The notes under the pieces are model-generated. The model ran no database searches and was not told where the DNA came from. It saw only the letters and a program-made list of their open reading frames with translations. From Methylosinus trichosporium OB3b (lineage in GTDB: Bacteria; Pseudomonadota; Alphaproteobacteria; Rhizobiales; Beijerinckiaceae): DNA of 64,000 bases. Below, in pieces: positions 44,675 through 63,218 of this stretch. The stretch spans positions 62,001-126,000 of the forward strand of contig NZ_CP023740.1 of the NCBI RefSeq assembly GCF_002752655.1, in the 5' to 3' direction. Within the stretch, counting starts at the first letter, position 1. Every line of letters starts with the position of its first letter. The translations under genes were made by a program, and so were the position numbers.

Positions 44675-45737
44675 AGCCAAGCAATTCGTCGGCCTGCACG
44701 CGCGGCACATGGGCCTGTCGGACGCGCTGGTGTGCGGTGTGCTGCGGCGCGTCGCTTCGCTCGACGGCGAGGGGCCGGGCGGCTGGGCGCGCGAATGGTC
44801 GAGCGAAGCGGAGGCCGCGCTCGGCCGCAAGGACGCGCGCGCCGCATCTAATCTCTATAATCTCGCGCGCTTCCCTTGCGCCGACACGCCGACCAAGGCG
44901 CGCGCCGCGCAGCTCGCCGCAGAGGCGTTTCGCGGCTGGCTCGAAGCTGGCGGCGCAGGCGAAAGGCGCGAGGCGCGCGTCGGCGGAGAGCGCGTTCCAT
45001 TCCTGTTTTGCGCCGCATCGCGCGCCAACGCGCCGCTTGTCGTGCTGATGGGCGGGATCGTCTCGCTGAAGGAGCAATGGGGAAGCTTCCTCGGGCTCGG
45101 GCCGCGCCTCGGCTGCGCGGTGGCGATCGCCGATTTTCCGGGCGTTGGCGAAAATCCGATTCGCTATGCGCGGGCGGCGGCGGCGGTCTTCGGCGCGATC
45201 ATGGACGCGAGCGAAGGCGCCTGTGACACGGGCCGCACATTGATCATCGCGCCGAGCTTCGGAGGACATCTGGCGATCCTGCAGGCGCGCGGCGACGCGC
45301 GCCTGCGCGGGATAGTCACCGTCGGCGCGCCGCTCGCGCATTTCTTCACAGATCCGGATGCGCGACGCGGGATGCCCGAGATCACGCGCGCGGCGCTCAT
45401 GAGCGCCGCCGGGGTCGATGCGTCCGATTTCGAGCGAAGGCTGACGGAGCTCGCCTTGACCCCGCAGGAGATCGCCGAGATCGCGATTCCCATCGCCTAT
45501 GTCGCCAGCCTGCGCGACGAGATCATTCCGCAAGCCGAATGGCGTGAGGCGGCCGCGCTCACGCGCAATCTGCGCGTCTATTCTTTCGACGACGTTCATG
45601 GCGCGCCGCATCATCTGCGCCAGACTCGTCTGCTGATTCTGGCCGCGCTGCTGCGCCACGCCGGCCGTCCGCGGGCGGCGGGCCTGCTCGAGCGGGCGCT
45701 GCGATGGACGTCTCGCGTCGAGCTCTATCATCCTTAA
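44658..45737 (+). CDS. Alpha/beta hydrolase, Agg5/AbyA5-like (acetate elimination)
   Basis: 359 residues. Long helical N-terminal cap (residues 1-110), then an alpha/beta-hydrolase core: APLVVLMGGIVSLKEQWGSF, IADFPGVGENPIRYA and the nucleophile elbow IIAPSFGGHLA with Ser200 (APSFG instead of GxSxG). An Asp in SLRDEIIP and a His in FDDVHGAPHH complete a plausible triad. The LMGGIVSLKEQW signature and length match the hydrolases that eliminate acetic acid from O-acetyl tetronates to give the exocyclic methylene. Together with the E2-type acyltransferase it predicts a 5-methylene tetronate. Confidence 0.78.
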   Translation: MSALSEAKQFVGLHARHMGLSDALVCGVLRRVASLDGEGPGGWAREWSSEAEAALGRKDARAASNLYNLARFPCADTPTKARAAQLAAEAFRGWLEAGGAGERREARVGGERVPFLFCAASRANAPLVVLMGGIVSLKEQWGSFLGLGPRLGCAVAIADFPGVGENPIRYARAAAAVFGAIMDASEGACDTGRTLIIAPSFGGHLAILQARGDARLRGIVTVGAPLAHFFTDPDARRGMPEITRAALMSAAGVDASDFERRLTELALTPQEIAEIAIPIAYVASLRDEIIPQAEWREAAALTRNLRVYSFDDVHGAPHHLRQTRLLILAALLRHAGRPRAAGLLERALRWTSRVELYHP

Positions 45738-45758
45738 AAGATCGCATGAGGCCCTGAT

Positions 45759-48700
45759 ATGTCGTCCCTCGAACGCAATTCGGATACGCTTCTCGCTATC
45801 GTCGGCGCTTCGGGCCGCTTTCCCGGCGCCGCCGACATGGAGAGCTTTTGGCGACTTCTCAGCGAGCGCGGCGACGCGATCCGGCCCGTGCCGAAGGAGC
45901 GCTGGGACGCGAACGCGCAACTCGACCCGGAGAAGACAGTTCAGTCCGTAGGCGGATTTCTCGACGACGTCGATCAATTCGATCCGACCTTCTTCGGCGT
46001 TTCGCCGCGCGAGGCCGAGGACATCGACCCGCAACAACGCCTCATGCTGGAGGCGAGCTGGATCGCGCTCGAGGATGCGGGGCGACGCCCGGAAACGCTC
46101 GCCGGCGCGAGCGTCGGCGTTTACGTCGGCGCATCCTGGCACGATTACGAAATTCTGCGCAAGGAACGCGGCGCCCATGCGACGCAGCATACGGCGGTCG
46201 GCCAGGCGCTCGACGTGATCGCGGCGCGCGTCTCCTATTTCTACAAGCTCACTGGTCCGAGCCTCGCCGTCGAGACCGGCTGCTCTTCGGCCATGGTCGC
46301 GCTGCATCTGGCGGCGCAGGCGCTTTCGTCCGGCGAGATCGAAGGCGCCATCGTCGGCGGCGTCAACCTCATTCTCGCGCCCGATGTCTCGGTCGGCCTC
46401 ACGCGCTTCGGCGGGCTTTCGCCGGATGGCCGCTGCAAGGCCTTCGCGGCGGCTGCGAACGGCTTCGTGCGCGGCGAGGGCGTCGCCGCATTCTATTTGA
46501 AGACGCTCGCGCGCGCGCAGGCCGACGGCGATCGCATACACGTCGTCGTCGTCGCCACCGCCGTCAACAACGACGGCGGCGGCGACAGCCTCGTCACGCC
46601 CAATCCGTCCGGTCAGGAGGATCTGCTGCGGCGCGTCTACGCCCGCGCCGGCGCTCCGCTCGATCGGGTCGTCTATATCGAGACGCATGGCACGGGCACG
46701 GCGGTCGGCGATCCGATCGAGGCCGGAGCGATCGGCCGCGCGATCGGGCAAAAGCGCGCCGGCGCGCGCGCGCCGCTCGCCATCGGCTCGGTGAAGACCA
46801 ATATCGGCCATCTCGAGGCGACGGCCGGCCTCGCGGGCGTCGCCAAGGCGTTGCTCGCGATCCGGCATCGCGAGGTTCCGCCCAATCTCCACGCCGATGC
46901 GCCGAACCCCTCCATCCCCTTCGACGAGCTCGGCCTCGAGGTCCTGCGCGAGCCATTGCCGCTGCCGGCGGACGAGCCCTTCTACATCGGCGTGAATTCG
47001 TTCGGTTGGGGCGGAACCAACGCGCATGTGATCCTCGCGCCGCCGCCGCGAAGCGAAGCGCGAAAGCGGAGCGAGTTCGCCGAGACGGCGCCGATCCTGT
47101 TCCCGATCTCCGCTCATCACGACGAGTCGCTGAGGCGGCGCGCCGCCGATGTGCGCGCCGTCGCGGCGAGCGACGATGCGACGCTCGCCGACATCGCCGG
47201 GACGCTCGCCTGGCGGCGCGGCCATTTCGCCAGACGCGCGGCCTTCCTCGCCGAGAGCAGGGAGGCGCTGTGCGCGGCGCTCGACCGCTTCGCCGCAGGC
47301 GAGGACGAGATCGCCGAGGGCGCGTCGGGAATGGCGCGCGAGAGAGGAAAGGTCGCCTTCGTCTTTCCGGGGCAGGGCTCGCAATGGGTCGGCATGGGCG
47401 CGCGGCTATTCGTCGAGAGCCCGATCTTCGCGGCGACGATCCGCCGCTGCGCGCAGGCGCTGGCTCCGCATGTGGACTGGAATCTCGAGGAGGTCGTCGC
47501 CGGCTCGGGCGACGAATGGACGACGCGCGTCGACATGGTGCAGCCGGCGCTGTGGGCGATGTTCGTCGCGCTCGCGGAGATGTGGCGCGAGGCGGGCGTC
47601 GAGCCCGACGTCGTCGTCGGCCACAGCCAGGGAGAGGTCGCCGCCGCGACCGTCGCCGGCATTCTCAGCCTCGAGGACGCCGCGCTCATCGTCGCGCGGC
47701 GCGCGGCGATCATCCGCCGCAAGGCCGGCAAGGGGCTGATGCTCGCCGTGGATCTCGACCTCGAGGCGGCGCGCGCCGCGCTCGCGGGATTCGAGGACAA
47801 TATCTCCATCGCGGTCAACAATGGCCCGACCTCCTGCGTTCTCTCGGGCGACTCGGAGTCGGTGACGACGCTGAAGGAGCTTCTCGACGCGGACGGCGTC
47901 TTCAATCGCCTCGTGCGCGTCGATTACGCCTCGCACAGCCATCACATGGACGAATTCAAGGACGAGCTGCGCGATGCTCTGAAATCCATTCGCCCGCGCG
48001 TCGGGCGCGCGCCGCTGTTTTCGACCGTGCGGCTGAACGCGCTCGCCGGCCCGGAGATGGATGCGGACTATTGGGTGCAGAATCTGCGCGAGCCGGTGCT
48101 GTTCGCCGATGCGATGGCGCGGCTCTTCGCGGAGGGCGTGACCCATGTCGTCGAGGTCAGCTCGCATACGGCGCTCGTTCCGGCGCTCGAGCAGCTCGCC
48201 GCGCTCGAATCCGATCCGCCGCGCATCCTCTCGACCATGCAGCGCGACCATGGCGCGCCGGCCGACATCGCGCTCGCCTTCGCGCGCGCCTATGTCGCCG
48301 GCCTCGAGCCCTTCGCCGCTCTGCCGCGCGACGCCCATGTGGAGCTCCCCGCCTATCCCTGGCGGCGCGCGAGCTATTGGCTGCCTCCGGCCAAGCGCCG
48401 CACCGCGCCGGGCGGCGGGCTCGACGTGGCGCTGCTGCCGGCCGCCGCAGAAAAGGATTTGTGGGAAGGGGCGCTCGAGATCGCGCTCGACGACAATCCC
48501 TGGCTGCGCGACCACAAGGTCCATGACGCGATCGTGCTCCCCGGCGCGGCGATGCTGGCCCTCGCTCTGGCGACCGGCCGCGCGCGCCTGGGCGTGACGC
48601 CGCGAACGCTCGCCAATGTCCGCTTCATCGCCGACCTCACGCTCGGCGAGGAGCCGGCGCGCGTCGGCGTGGCGTTCCGCGACGATGTGAACGAGGGCGG

Positions 48701-51700
48701 AACATTCGCCCTTCTTTCGCTCGCCGCCGGCGCGACGTCCTGGTCGGAGCATTCGACGGCGCGCGTCGAGCAGCGCGCGCGCCCGGTCGAAGCCCGCGCC
48801 TTCCCCGCCCATCTGCTCGAGCAGGCGCCGCGCGACGCCGAGGCTTTCTATCGCGCCTGCGCCGCGCGCGGGCTGAATTACGGTCCGGCGTTTCAGGGCG
48901 TGCAGCGCATCTTCGCCTCCGAGACGGAAGCGCTCGGCGAATTGCGGCTTCCACAGTCGTGCCGCGCCGGCGCGCGCGCGCATGGGCTGCATCCGGCGCT
49001 GCTGGATGCGGCGCTGCAGGTCTCGCTCGCCTTGTGCGAGAGCGAGGAGGCCGTGGTGCCGACGCAGATTCGCCGACTGACGCTCTTTGTCGATCCGCAG
49101 GAGCCGGCGACGGCTCTGTGGGCCCACGCCATTCGCCGCGACGCCGATCATTACGATCTCGCTTTCTTCGCCGACGACGAAACGCCTTTCGCTCTTCTCG
49201 AAGGGCTCGCGCTCGAGGCGCTCGCCGCCGGCGATCCGGCGAGCGGCGACGCCGAGCGTCTGCACCGGCTGCGCTTCGTCGCGCAGCCGCGATCCGAGGC
49301 GCAGGCCGCTCCGGCCGGCGCCTGGATCGTCTGCGGCGCGAACGCCGATGGCGCGCAGCAGCTCCATGACGCGCTGGCGATCGCCCGGGCGAGGGTGCGC
49401 GCCGCCACGCCGGACTCGATTTCCGCCGCCGACGAGCTCACGGGCGTCGTCTATGTAGCTCCGCGCGCGGCCTCCGGGCTCGACGCGCAGAAGCGTGGCC
49501 TGCTGGCGCTGACGACGCTGGCGAGAGCCTGTTCCGAACGCGCGAGTCCGCCACGACTGGTGGTCGTCACCGCTGACGCGCAAGCGGTCGTCGCCGAGGA
49601 TCGCCCCGATCCGGGCGCCGCCCTCTTTTGGGGCTTCACGCGGGTGCTGCGCCGCGAGCAGCCGGAGTTGCAGGCGCTCGTTCTCGACGTGGCGTCGACA
49701 GACGCGCGCTGGGCCGAGGCCTGCGCGGCGGAGATCCTCGCCGGCGGGGACGAGGATCAGGCGGCGCTGCGCGGCGACACGCGCTTCGTCGGCCGTCTGA
49801 CGCGCGGCGATGATGAGCGCGCCTCCCCGCTCGACGCCTATCCTTGGCAGGGACCGGCGCAGCCGTTCCGGCTGGCCGCGGCGCGTCCCGGCTTTTGGGA
49901 CCGGCTCGAATACCGGCCGTTGCGGCGCGAGACGCCCGGACCGGGCGAGATCGAAATCGAGGTTGCGGTCGCATCGTTGAACTTCATCGACGTGATGAAG
50001 GCGATGGGAACCTATCCGGGCGTCGAGGGCCGCGCGGCGCTGCTCGGAGGCGAATGCGCCGGTCGGGTCGTAGCTGTCGGACCGGGCGTGAGCTATCTCG
50101 CGCCAGGCGACCGGGTCGCGGCCTGCGCCTTCGGCTCCTTCGCCTCCCATGTGACCACCCGCGCCGATCACGCGCAGAAAATTCCCGACGTAATCTCCAA
50201 CGAGGTCGCCGCCGCTCTACCGCTGGTCATGGCGACGGCCTGGTACGCGCTGGTCGATCTCGCCGATCTCGCCGAAGGCGAAAGCGTCCTCATCCATTCG
50301 GCGACTGGCGGGCTCGGCCTCGCGGCCATAGAGGTCGCGCGGGCGCGCGGCGCACGAATTCTCGCCACCGCCGGCAGCGAGGAAAAACGGAGTCGGCTCG
50401 CGCGGCTCGGCATTGCCGACGTGTTCGATTCGCGCGATCTGTCATGGGCGGAAGGCGTGCGCGCCGCGACCGCCGGCAGGGGCGTCGACGTCGTCCTCAA
50501 CTCGCTCGCCGGCGCCGCGATCCCCCTCGGGCTCGACGCTCTCGCCGAGGACGGCCGCTTCATCGAGGTCGGCAAAAAAGACATCTATAGCGGCCGCGCC
50601 ATCAGCCTCTCGGCGTTCAAGAAAGGCATCAGCGTCTCGGCGGTCGATCTCGCCGGGCTGATGGAGCGGCGCCCGGAGCGTTTCGCGCGGCTCTTCGCCG
50701 ATGTCTGGGCGCGCATTGTCGCCGGCGCGCTCACGCCGCCGCCGGTAAAGGCGTACGCTTTCGCCGACGCCGCCGAAGCGCTACGCGAGATGGCGCGCGG
50801 AGCCCATATCGGCAAATTCGTGCTGACGCGGCCGAAGAGCGTGCGTCATATCGCGCCGGAGCCGACGCCGCAGGGGCGCTTCCGCGCCGACGCGACCTAT
50901 CTCGTCACCGGCGGTCTCGGCGCCCTCGGTCTTTCGCTCGCCGATTATCTCGTCGAGAATGGCGCTGGCGCGATCGCCCTGCTCGGACGGTCTCCGCCGA
51001 ACGCCGAAGCCGAGCGGCGCATCGCCGCTCTCGCGTCGCGCGGCGCTCTCGTCGAGAGCTTCGCGGTCGATGTGAGCGACGCCGACGCGCTCGGGCGCAC
51101 GCTGGCGAACATTCGCGCGCATATGCCGCAATTGCGCGGCGTCGCGCATGGGGCCGGCCTGCTCGACGATGCGATGATCGTCAATCTGCGGCAGGATCAG
51201 CTCGACAGGGTGCTCGCGCCCAAGGTGGAGGGCGCGCGCAATCTCGACGCGCTCACGAAGGACGATCCGCTCGATCTCTTTGTCATGTTCTCTTCGGCCG
51301 CCGCGCTGGTCGGCAACATCGGCCAGGCGGCCTACGCCTCGGCGAACGCCTATATGGACGCGCTCGCCGAAGCGCGGCGCCGGCAGGGACGTCCCGCGCT
51401 GAGCGTGCAATGGGGTCCTTTCGCCGGGATCGGCCTCGCCGCGCAGGACGACATTCGCGGCGCGCGTCTCGCGCAGCGCGGCATGGGAAGCTTCTCGGCC
51501 GCGGAGGCATGGGCCGCTCTGGCGCGGCTGCTGCAAGGCGGCGCCTCCGTCGTCGGCTATGTGCCGATCGAATTGCGGCAATGGTTCGAGGCCTATCCAG
51601 CGACGGCGGCGCAGCCGAGCTGGGCGCTGCTGCGCGAGGCGGCGAGGAGCGGCGCGCAGACGACCGCGGCCGACGACTTCCGCTCGCAGCTCGAGGCGGC

Positions 51701-51962
51701 GCCCGAGGAGGCGCGTCGCGAGCTCGCCGAAGGCAAGGTGCGCGAGCTCGCCGGCCGCGTGCTGCGTCTCGATCCGAAAGCCTTCGATCGCGAGACGCCG
51801 TTCAAGGCGCTGGGCCTCGACTCGCTCATGGGGCTCGAGCTGCGCAACCGGCTCGAAGCCGCCTTCGGATTGAAGCTCTCGCCGACGCTCCTCTGGACCT
51901 ATGGCAATGCGCGCGCGCTCACAGAGGTTCTGTGCGGGAGCGTGTTCTCGGCGGCGGTCTGA
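45759..51962 (+). CDS. Type I PKS, fully reducing module (KS-AT-DH-ER-KR-ACP)
   Basis: 2067 residues. KS about 11-430 with Cys175 (VETGCSSAMVA; Gly replaces the usual Ala), His310 and His351. AT about 530-850 with Ser623 in GHSQGE and the YASH motif at 723-726, both typical of methylmalonyl-CoA selection. DH about 895-1190 with His919 (DHKVHDAIVLP) and Asp near 1078 (HPALLDAALQ). ER about 1375-1690 (SATGGLGLAAIEVARARGA). KR about 1710-1890 with an LDD motif (B-type) and active Tyr in AAYASANAY. ACP about 1995-2057 with GLDSLMG. All domains appear active. No loading domain precedes the KS, so the starter unit comes in trans. Confidence 0.93.
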   Translation: MSSLERNSDTLLAIVGASGRFPGAADMESFWRLLSERGDAIRPVPKERWDANAQLDPEKTVQSVGGFLDDVDQFDPTFFGVSPREAEDIDPQQRLMLEASWIALEDAGRRPETLAGASVGVYVGASWHDYEILRKERGAHATQHTAVGQALDVIAARVSYFYKLTGPSLAVETGCSSAMVALHLAAQALSSGEIEGAIVGGVNLILAPDVSVGLTRFGGLSPDGRCKAFAAAANGFVRGEGVAAFYLKTLARAQADGDRIHVVVVATAVNNDGGGDSLVTPNPSGQEDLLRRVYARAGAPLDRVVYIETHGTGTAVGDPIEAGAIGRAIGQKRAGARAPLAIGSVKTNIGHLEATAGLAGVAKALLAIRHREVPPNLHADAPNPSIPFDELGLEVLREPLPLPADEPFYIGVNSFGWGGTNAHVILAPPPRSEARKRSEFAETAPILFPISAHHDESLRRRAADVRAVAASDDATLADIAGTLAWRRGHFARRAAFLAESREALCAALDRFAAGEDEIAEGASGMARERGKVAFVFPGQGSQWVGMGARLFVESPIFAATIRRCAQALAPHVDWNLEEVVAGSGDEWTTRVDMVQPALWAMFVALAEMWREAGVEPDVVVGHSQGEVAAATVAGILSLEDAALIVARRAAIIRRKAGKGLMLAVDLDLEAARAALAGFEDNISIAVNNGPTSCVLSGDSESVTTLKELLDADGVFNRLVRVDYASHSHHMDEFKDELRDALKSIRPRVGRAPLFSTVRLNALAGPEMDADYWVQNLREPVLFADAMARLFAEGVTHVVEVSSHTALVPALEQLAALESDPPRILSTMQRDHGAPADIALAFARAYVAGLEPFAALPRDAHVELPAYPWRRASYWLPPAKRRTAPGGGLDVALLPAAAEKDLWEGALEIALDDNPWLRDHKVHDAIVLPGAAMLALALATGRARLGVTPRTLANVRFIADLTLGEEPARVGVAFRDDVNEGGTFALLSLAAGATSWSEHSTARVEQRARPVEARAFPAHLLEQAPRDAEAFYRACAARGLNYGPAFQGVQRIFASETEALGELRLPQSCRAGARAHGLHPALLDAALQVSLALCESEEAVVPTQIRRLTLFVDPQEPATALWAHAIRRDADHYDLAFFADDETPFALLEGLALEALAAGDPASGDAERLHRLRFVAQPRSEAQAAPAGAWIVCGANADGAQQLHDALAIARARVRAATPDSISAADELTGVVYVAPRAASGLDAQKRGLLALTTLARACSERASPPRLVVVTADAQAVVAEDRPDPGAALFWGFTRVLRREQPELQALVLDVASTDARWAEACAAEILAGGDEDQAALRGDTRFVGRLTRGDDERASPLDAYPWQGPAQPFRLAAARPGFWDRLEYRPLRRETPGPGEIEIEVAVASLNFIDVMKAMGTYPGVEGRAALLGGECAGRVVAVGPGVSYLAPGDRVAACAFGSFASHVTTRADHAQKIPDVISNEVAAALPLVMATAWYALVDLADLAEGESVLIHSATGGLGLAAIEVARARGARILATAGSEEKRSRLARLGIADVFDSRDLSWAEGVRAATAGRGVDVVLNSLAGAAIPLGLDALAEDGRFIEVGKKDIYSGRAISLSAFKKGISVSAVDLAGLMERRPERFARLFADVWARIVAGALTPPPVKAYAFADAAEALREMARGAHIGKFVLTRPKSVRHIAPEPTPQGRFRADATYLVTGGLGALGLSLADYLVENGAGAIALLGRSPPNAEAERRIAALASRGALVESFAVDVSDADALGRTLANIRAHMPQLRGVAHGAGLLDDAMIVNLRQDQLDRVLAPKVEGARNLDALTKDDPLDLFVMFSSAAALVGNIGQAAYASANAYMDALAEARRRQGRPALSVQWGPFAGIGLAAQDDIRGARLAQRGMGSFSAAEAWAALARLLQGGASVVGYVPIELRQWFEAYPATAAQPSWALLREAARSGAQTTAADDFRSQLEAAPEEARRELAEGKVRELAGRVLRLDPKAFDRETPFKALGLDSLMGLELRNRLEAAFGLKLSPTLLWTYGNARALTEVLCGSVFSAAV

Positions 51963-52011
51963 AGCCGCCGCTTCTCATTTTCAGTTATCATTTCGAACAG
52001 GATCGACGTCG

Positions 52012-60807
<8,796 letters not shown>

Positions 60808-60812
60808 CAATC

Positions 60813-63218
60813 ATGAACGCCGAAAATTTGCGCTCCCTCGTGGAAAAGCAATTGACGCAGTCGCGCCGCCTGAAAGCGCGTCTGCGTGAGCTGGAGAATG
60901 AAACGCGCGCCCCGCTCGCGGTGATCGGCATGGGGCTGCGTCTCCCGGGCGGCATAGCGACGCCGGAGGATTATTGGCGTTTCCTGTGCGGCGAGGGGGA
61001 CGCGCTGTCGGAGGTTCCCGAAGACCGCCCCGGCCTGCGGGCCGTCTATGACGCGCGGCCGGATCGGCCCGGACGCTCCTATGTGAAGCGCGCCGGCTTC
61101 CTCGACGACGTCGCCGCCTTCGATGCGAAATTCTTCGGCGTCTCGCAGCGCGAGGCCGAGGCGCTCGATCCGCAGCAGCGTCTTCTGCTCGAAACAGCCT
61201 GGGAGGCGCTGGAGCGCGCCGGGATTGCGGCGCGGCGCGGCGACCGGCTTCCGGTCGGCGTCTTCGTCGGCGTCATGGCGTCCGAATATGGCGAGCGGCG
61301 GCTGGGTCGCGCGGACAAGAGGGACGTCGATCCTTATTTCGGCACGGGCGGCGGCCATTGCTTCGCCGCCGGCCGCATCAGCTATGTGATGGGCTTCTGC
61401 GGCCCGGCGCTCGCTGTCGACACGGCCTGCTCGTCCTCGCTGGTCGCGCTGCAGCTGGCCGCGCAGAGCCTGCGCCGGCGCGAATGCCGCTATGCGCTGG
61501 TCGGCGGCGCCAACATGCTGTTTTCCCCTGACCTCATGGTCTCGCTCTGCCAGAGCCGGGCGCTCGCCCCGGACGGGCGCTCCAAGACCTTCACCGCCGC
61601 GGCCGACGGCTACGGCCGCGGGGAGGGCGTGGGCGTGATCGCGCTGATGCGTCTCGACGAGGCGGAGCGCGAGGGGCGTCCGATCCTCGCCGTGCTGCGC
61701 GGCGTCGCCGTCAACCATGACGGCGCCTCCTCGGGGCTGACGGTCCCGAGCGGACCGGCGCAAAGGGAGGTGATCGCCGCGGCGCTCGCCGACGCCGGCG
61801 CGCGGGCCGAGGAGATCGGCTATGTCGAGGCGCATGGCACGGGAACGGCGCTCGGCGATCCGATCGAGATCGGGGCGCTCGACGCGACGCTCGGCGGCGG
61901 CGCGGCCGAGCGTCGCGCGCCGCTTGTCCTCGGCAGCGTGAAGACGCGGATCGGCCATCTCGAAGCGGCGTCGGGAATCGCCGGCGTGATCAAGCTGATC
62001 CTGATGCTGCGCCACGGCGAGATTCCGGCGGCTCTGAGCGAGGCCGACGGACCGCTCAACCCGATGGTTCCGTGGGATCGAATGCCCATCGTCGTGCCGC
62101 GCGAGACGCTCGCCTGGCCGCCGGGCTCGGCGCGTCGCCTCGCCGGCGTCAGCGCCTTCGGCCTCAGCGGCACCAATGCGCACGCCGTGTTCGAAGCCGC
62201 GCCGGCGGCGCCGACCGCCGCGCCCGCAAAGGCGCGGCGCGAGCTCATCGTCCTCTCCGCGCGCGACGCCGCCGCGCTGCAGATATTGGCGAGGTCCGTC
62301 GCGCCTCGCCTCGCCGCCGCCGGCGCCGAGGAGCTCGCCGCGATCGCGCACACGCTGCGCGCCGGACGCGCTCCTCTGCCGTATCGGCTCGCAGTGACCG
62401 GCGCGACCGGCGCCGAGGCCGCCGCCGCGCTCACCCGTGCGGCGGAAGCGCCGCTTTCGGCCGGCGCGAGCGCGCCTTCCGTGCGCCTGCGTCTCGGCTC
62501 GGCGGGAGCGGCCATCGAGCCTGCGCTTCTGGAGCTGGCGCGCGTCTTTCCGTCGCTGACGCCCGACGAGGACGCGTCGGCCGGGCCAGAGCTGCGCCTC
62601 GACCGAATTTTGCGCCGGCTCGGCCTGCGCGCCAAGATCCTCCGCGACGCGGAGCCGGTCGCCGCGCAGCTCGAATGGGGGCATGTCCACATGCCGCTCG
62701 CGACCCGCGACGCGGGCGAGACGCCGCAGCTACTGCTCGACGCGCTGGCGGCGCTGTTCGTCGCCGGCGCCGATCTGCGCTTCGACACGTTGTGCGCGCC
62801 GGGCGCGCGATTCATCGGCGATCTGCCGACCTATCCGTTCCGCCGCGAGCGCTTCTGGATCGAGGAGATCGACGAGCCGACGCCGAGCCTCCAGGGCGAG
62901 GCCGCGGCGCTCGGCTTCGCGGACATCGGCGGCGAGGACGGCGCGCCGCTGCGCGACGAGCTCGACATCTTCCTCGCCGCGGAGCTCAAGGAGCTGCTGC
63001 GGGCCGAGGAGGAGCTCGATCGCTCGCAATCCTTCTTCGCCCTCGGCGGGGATTCCTTCATCGCCATGCTGCTGAAGAAGAGCGTCGAGCAGGCCTATGG
63101 CGTCGATCTGCCGCTCGAGGCTCTGGCGACAGATCTGCCGCTCGATTCCCTATTCGCGCAGATCGGCGATCACGTGCTCGCGGCGCGGGCGCCGGCGGAC
63201 GAGGAGCTCGCGCTGTGA
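60813..63218 (+). CDS. Type I PKS, terminal module KS-ACP without AT
   Basis: 801 residues from ATG 60813 (GGAG 8 bases upstream; a GTG at 60804 overlaps the previous stop). N-terminal docking helix (NLRSLVEKQLTQSRRLKARL). KS about 30-450 with Cys206 (VDTACSSSLVALQ), EAHGTGT and KTRIGHLEA. Residues about 460-710 lack a GHSxG active site. This span has a short AT-like remnant and a linker ending in the post-AT sequence LPTYPFRRERFW, so the AT has been deleted. ACP about 716-786 with Ser748 in LGGDSFIAM. No KR, DH or TE. The product of this module should be an unreduced beta-ketoacyl-ACP, the substrate expected by the tetronate KAS III. Confidence 0.9.
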   Translation: MNAENLRSLVEKQLTQSRRLKARLRELENETRAPLAVIGMGLRLPGGIATPEDYWRFLCGEGDALSEVPEDRPGLRAVYDARPDRPGRSYVKRAGFLDDVAAFDAKFFGVSQREAEALDPQQRLLLETAWEALERAGIAARRGDRLPVGVFVGVMASEYGERRLGRADKRDVDPYFGTGGGHCFAAGRISYVMGFCGPALAVDTACSSSLVALQLAAQSLRRRECRYALVGGANMLFSPDLMVSLCQSRALAPDGRSKTFTAAADGYGRGEGVGVIALMRLDEAEREGRPILAVLRGVAVNHDGASSGLTVPSGPAQREVIAAALADAGARAEEIGYVEAHGTGTALGDPIEIGALDATLGGGAAERRAPLVLGSVKTRIGHLEAASGIAGVIKLILMLRHGEIPAALSEADGPLNPMVPWDRMPIVVPRETLAWPPGSARRLAGVSAFGLSGTNAHAVFEAAPAAPTAAPAKARRELIVLSARDAAALQILARSVAPRLAAAGAEELAAIAHTLRAGRAPLPYRLAVTGATGAEAAAALTRAAEAPLSAGASAPSVRLRLGSAGAAIEPALLELARVFPSLTPDEDASAGPELRLDRILRRLGLRAKILRDAEPVAAQLEWGHVHMPLATRDAGETPQLLLDALAALFVAGADLRFDTLCAPGARFIGDLPTYPFRRERFWIEEIDEPTPSLQGEAAALGFADIGGEDGAPLRDELDIFLAAELKELLRAEEELDRSQSFFALGGDSFIAMLLKKSVEQAYGVDLPLEALATDLPLDSLFAQIGDHVLAARAPADEELAL

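Noticed and set aside
44358..50171. Very long minus-strand open frames (about 1000 and 920 codons) opposite the hydrolase and first PKS genes
   Set aside because: Antisense frames caused by GC-rich third codon positions; their translations are Arg/Ala/Glu-rich without motifs, while the plus strand encodes well-defined domains.
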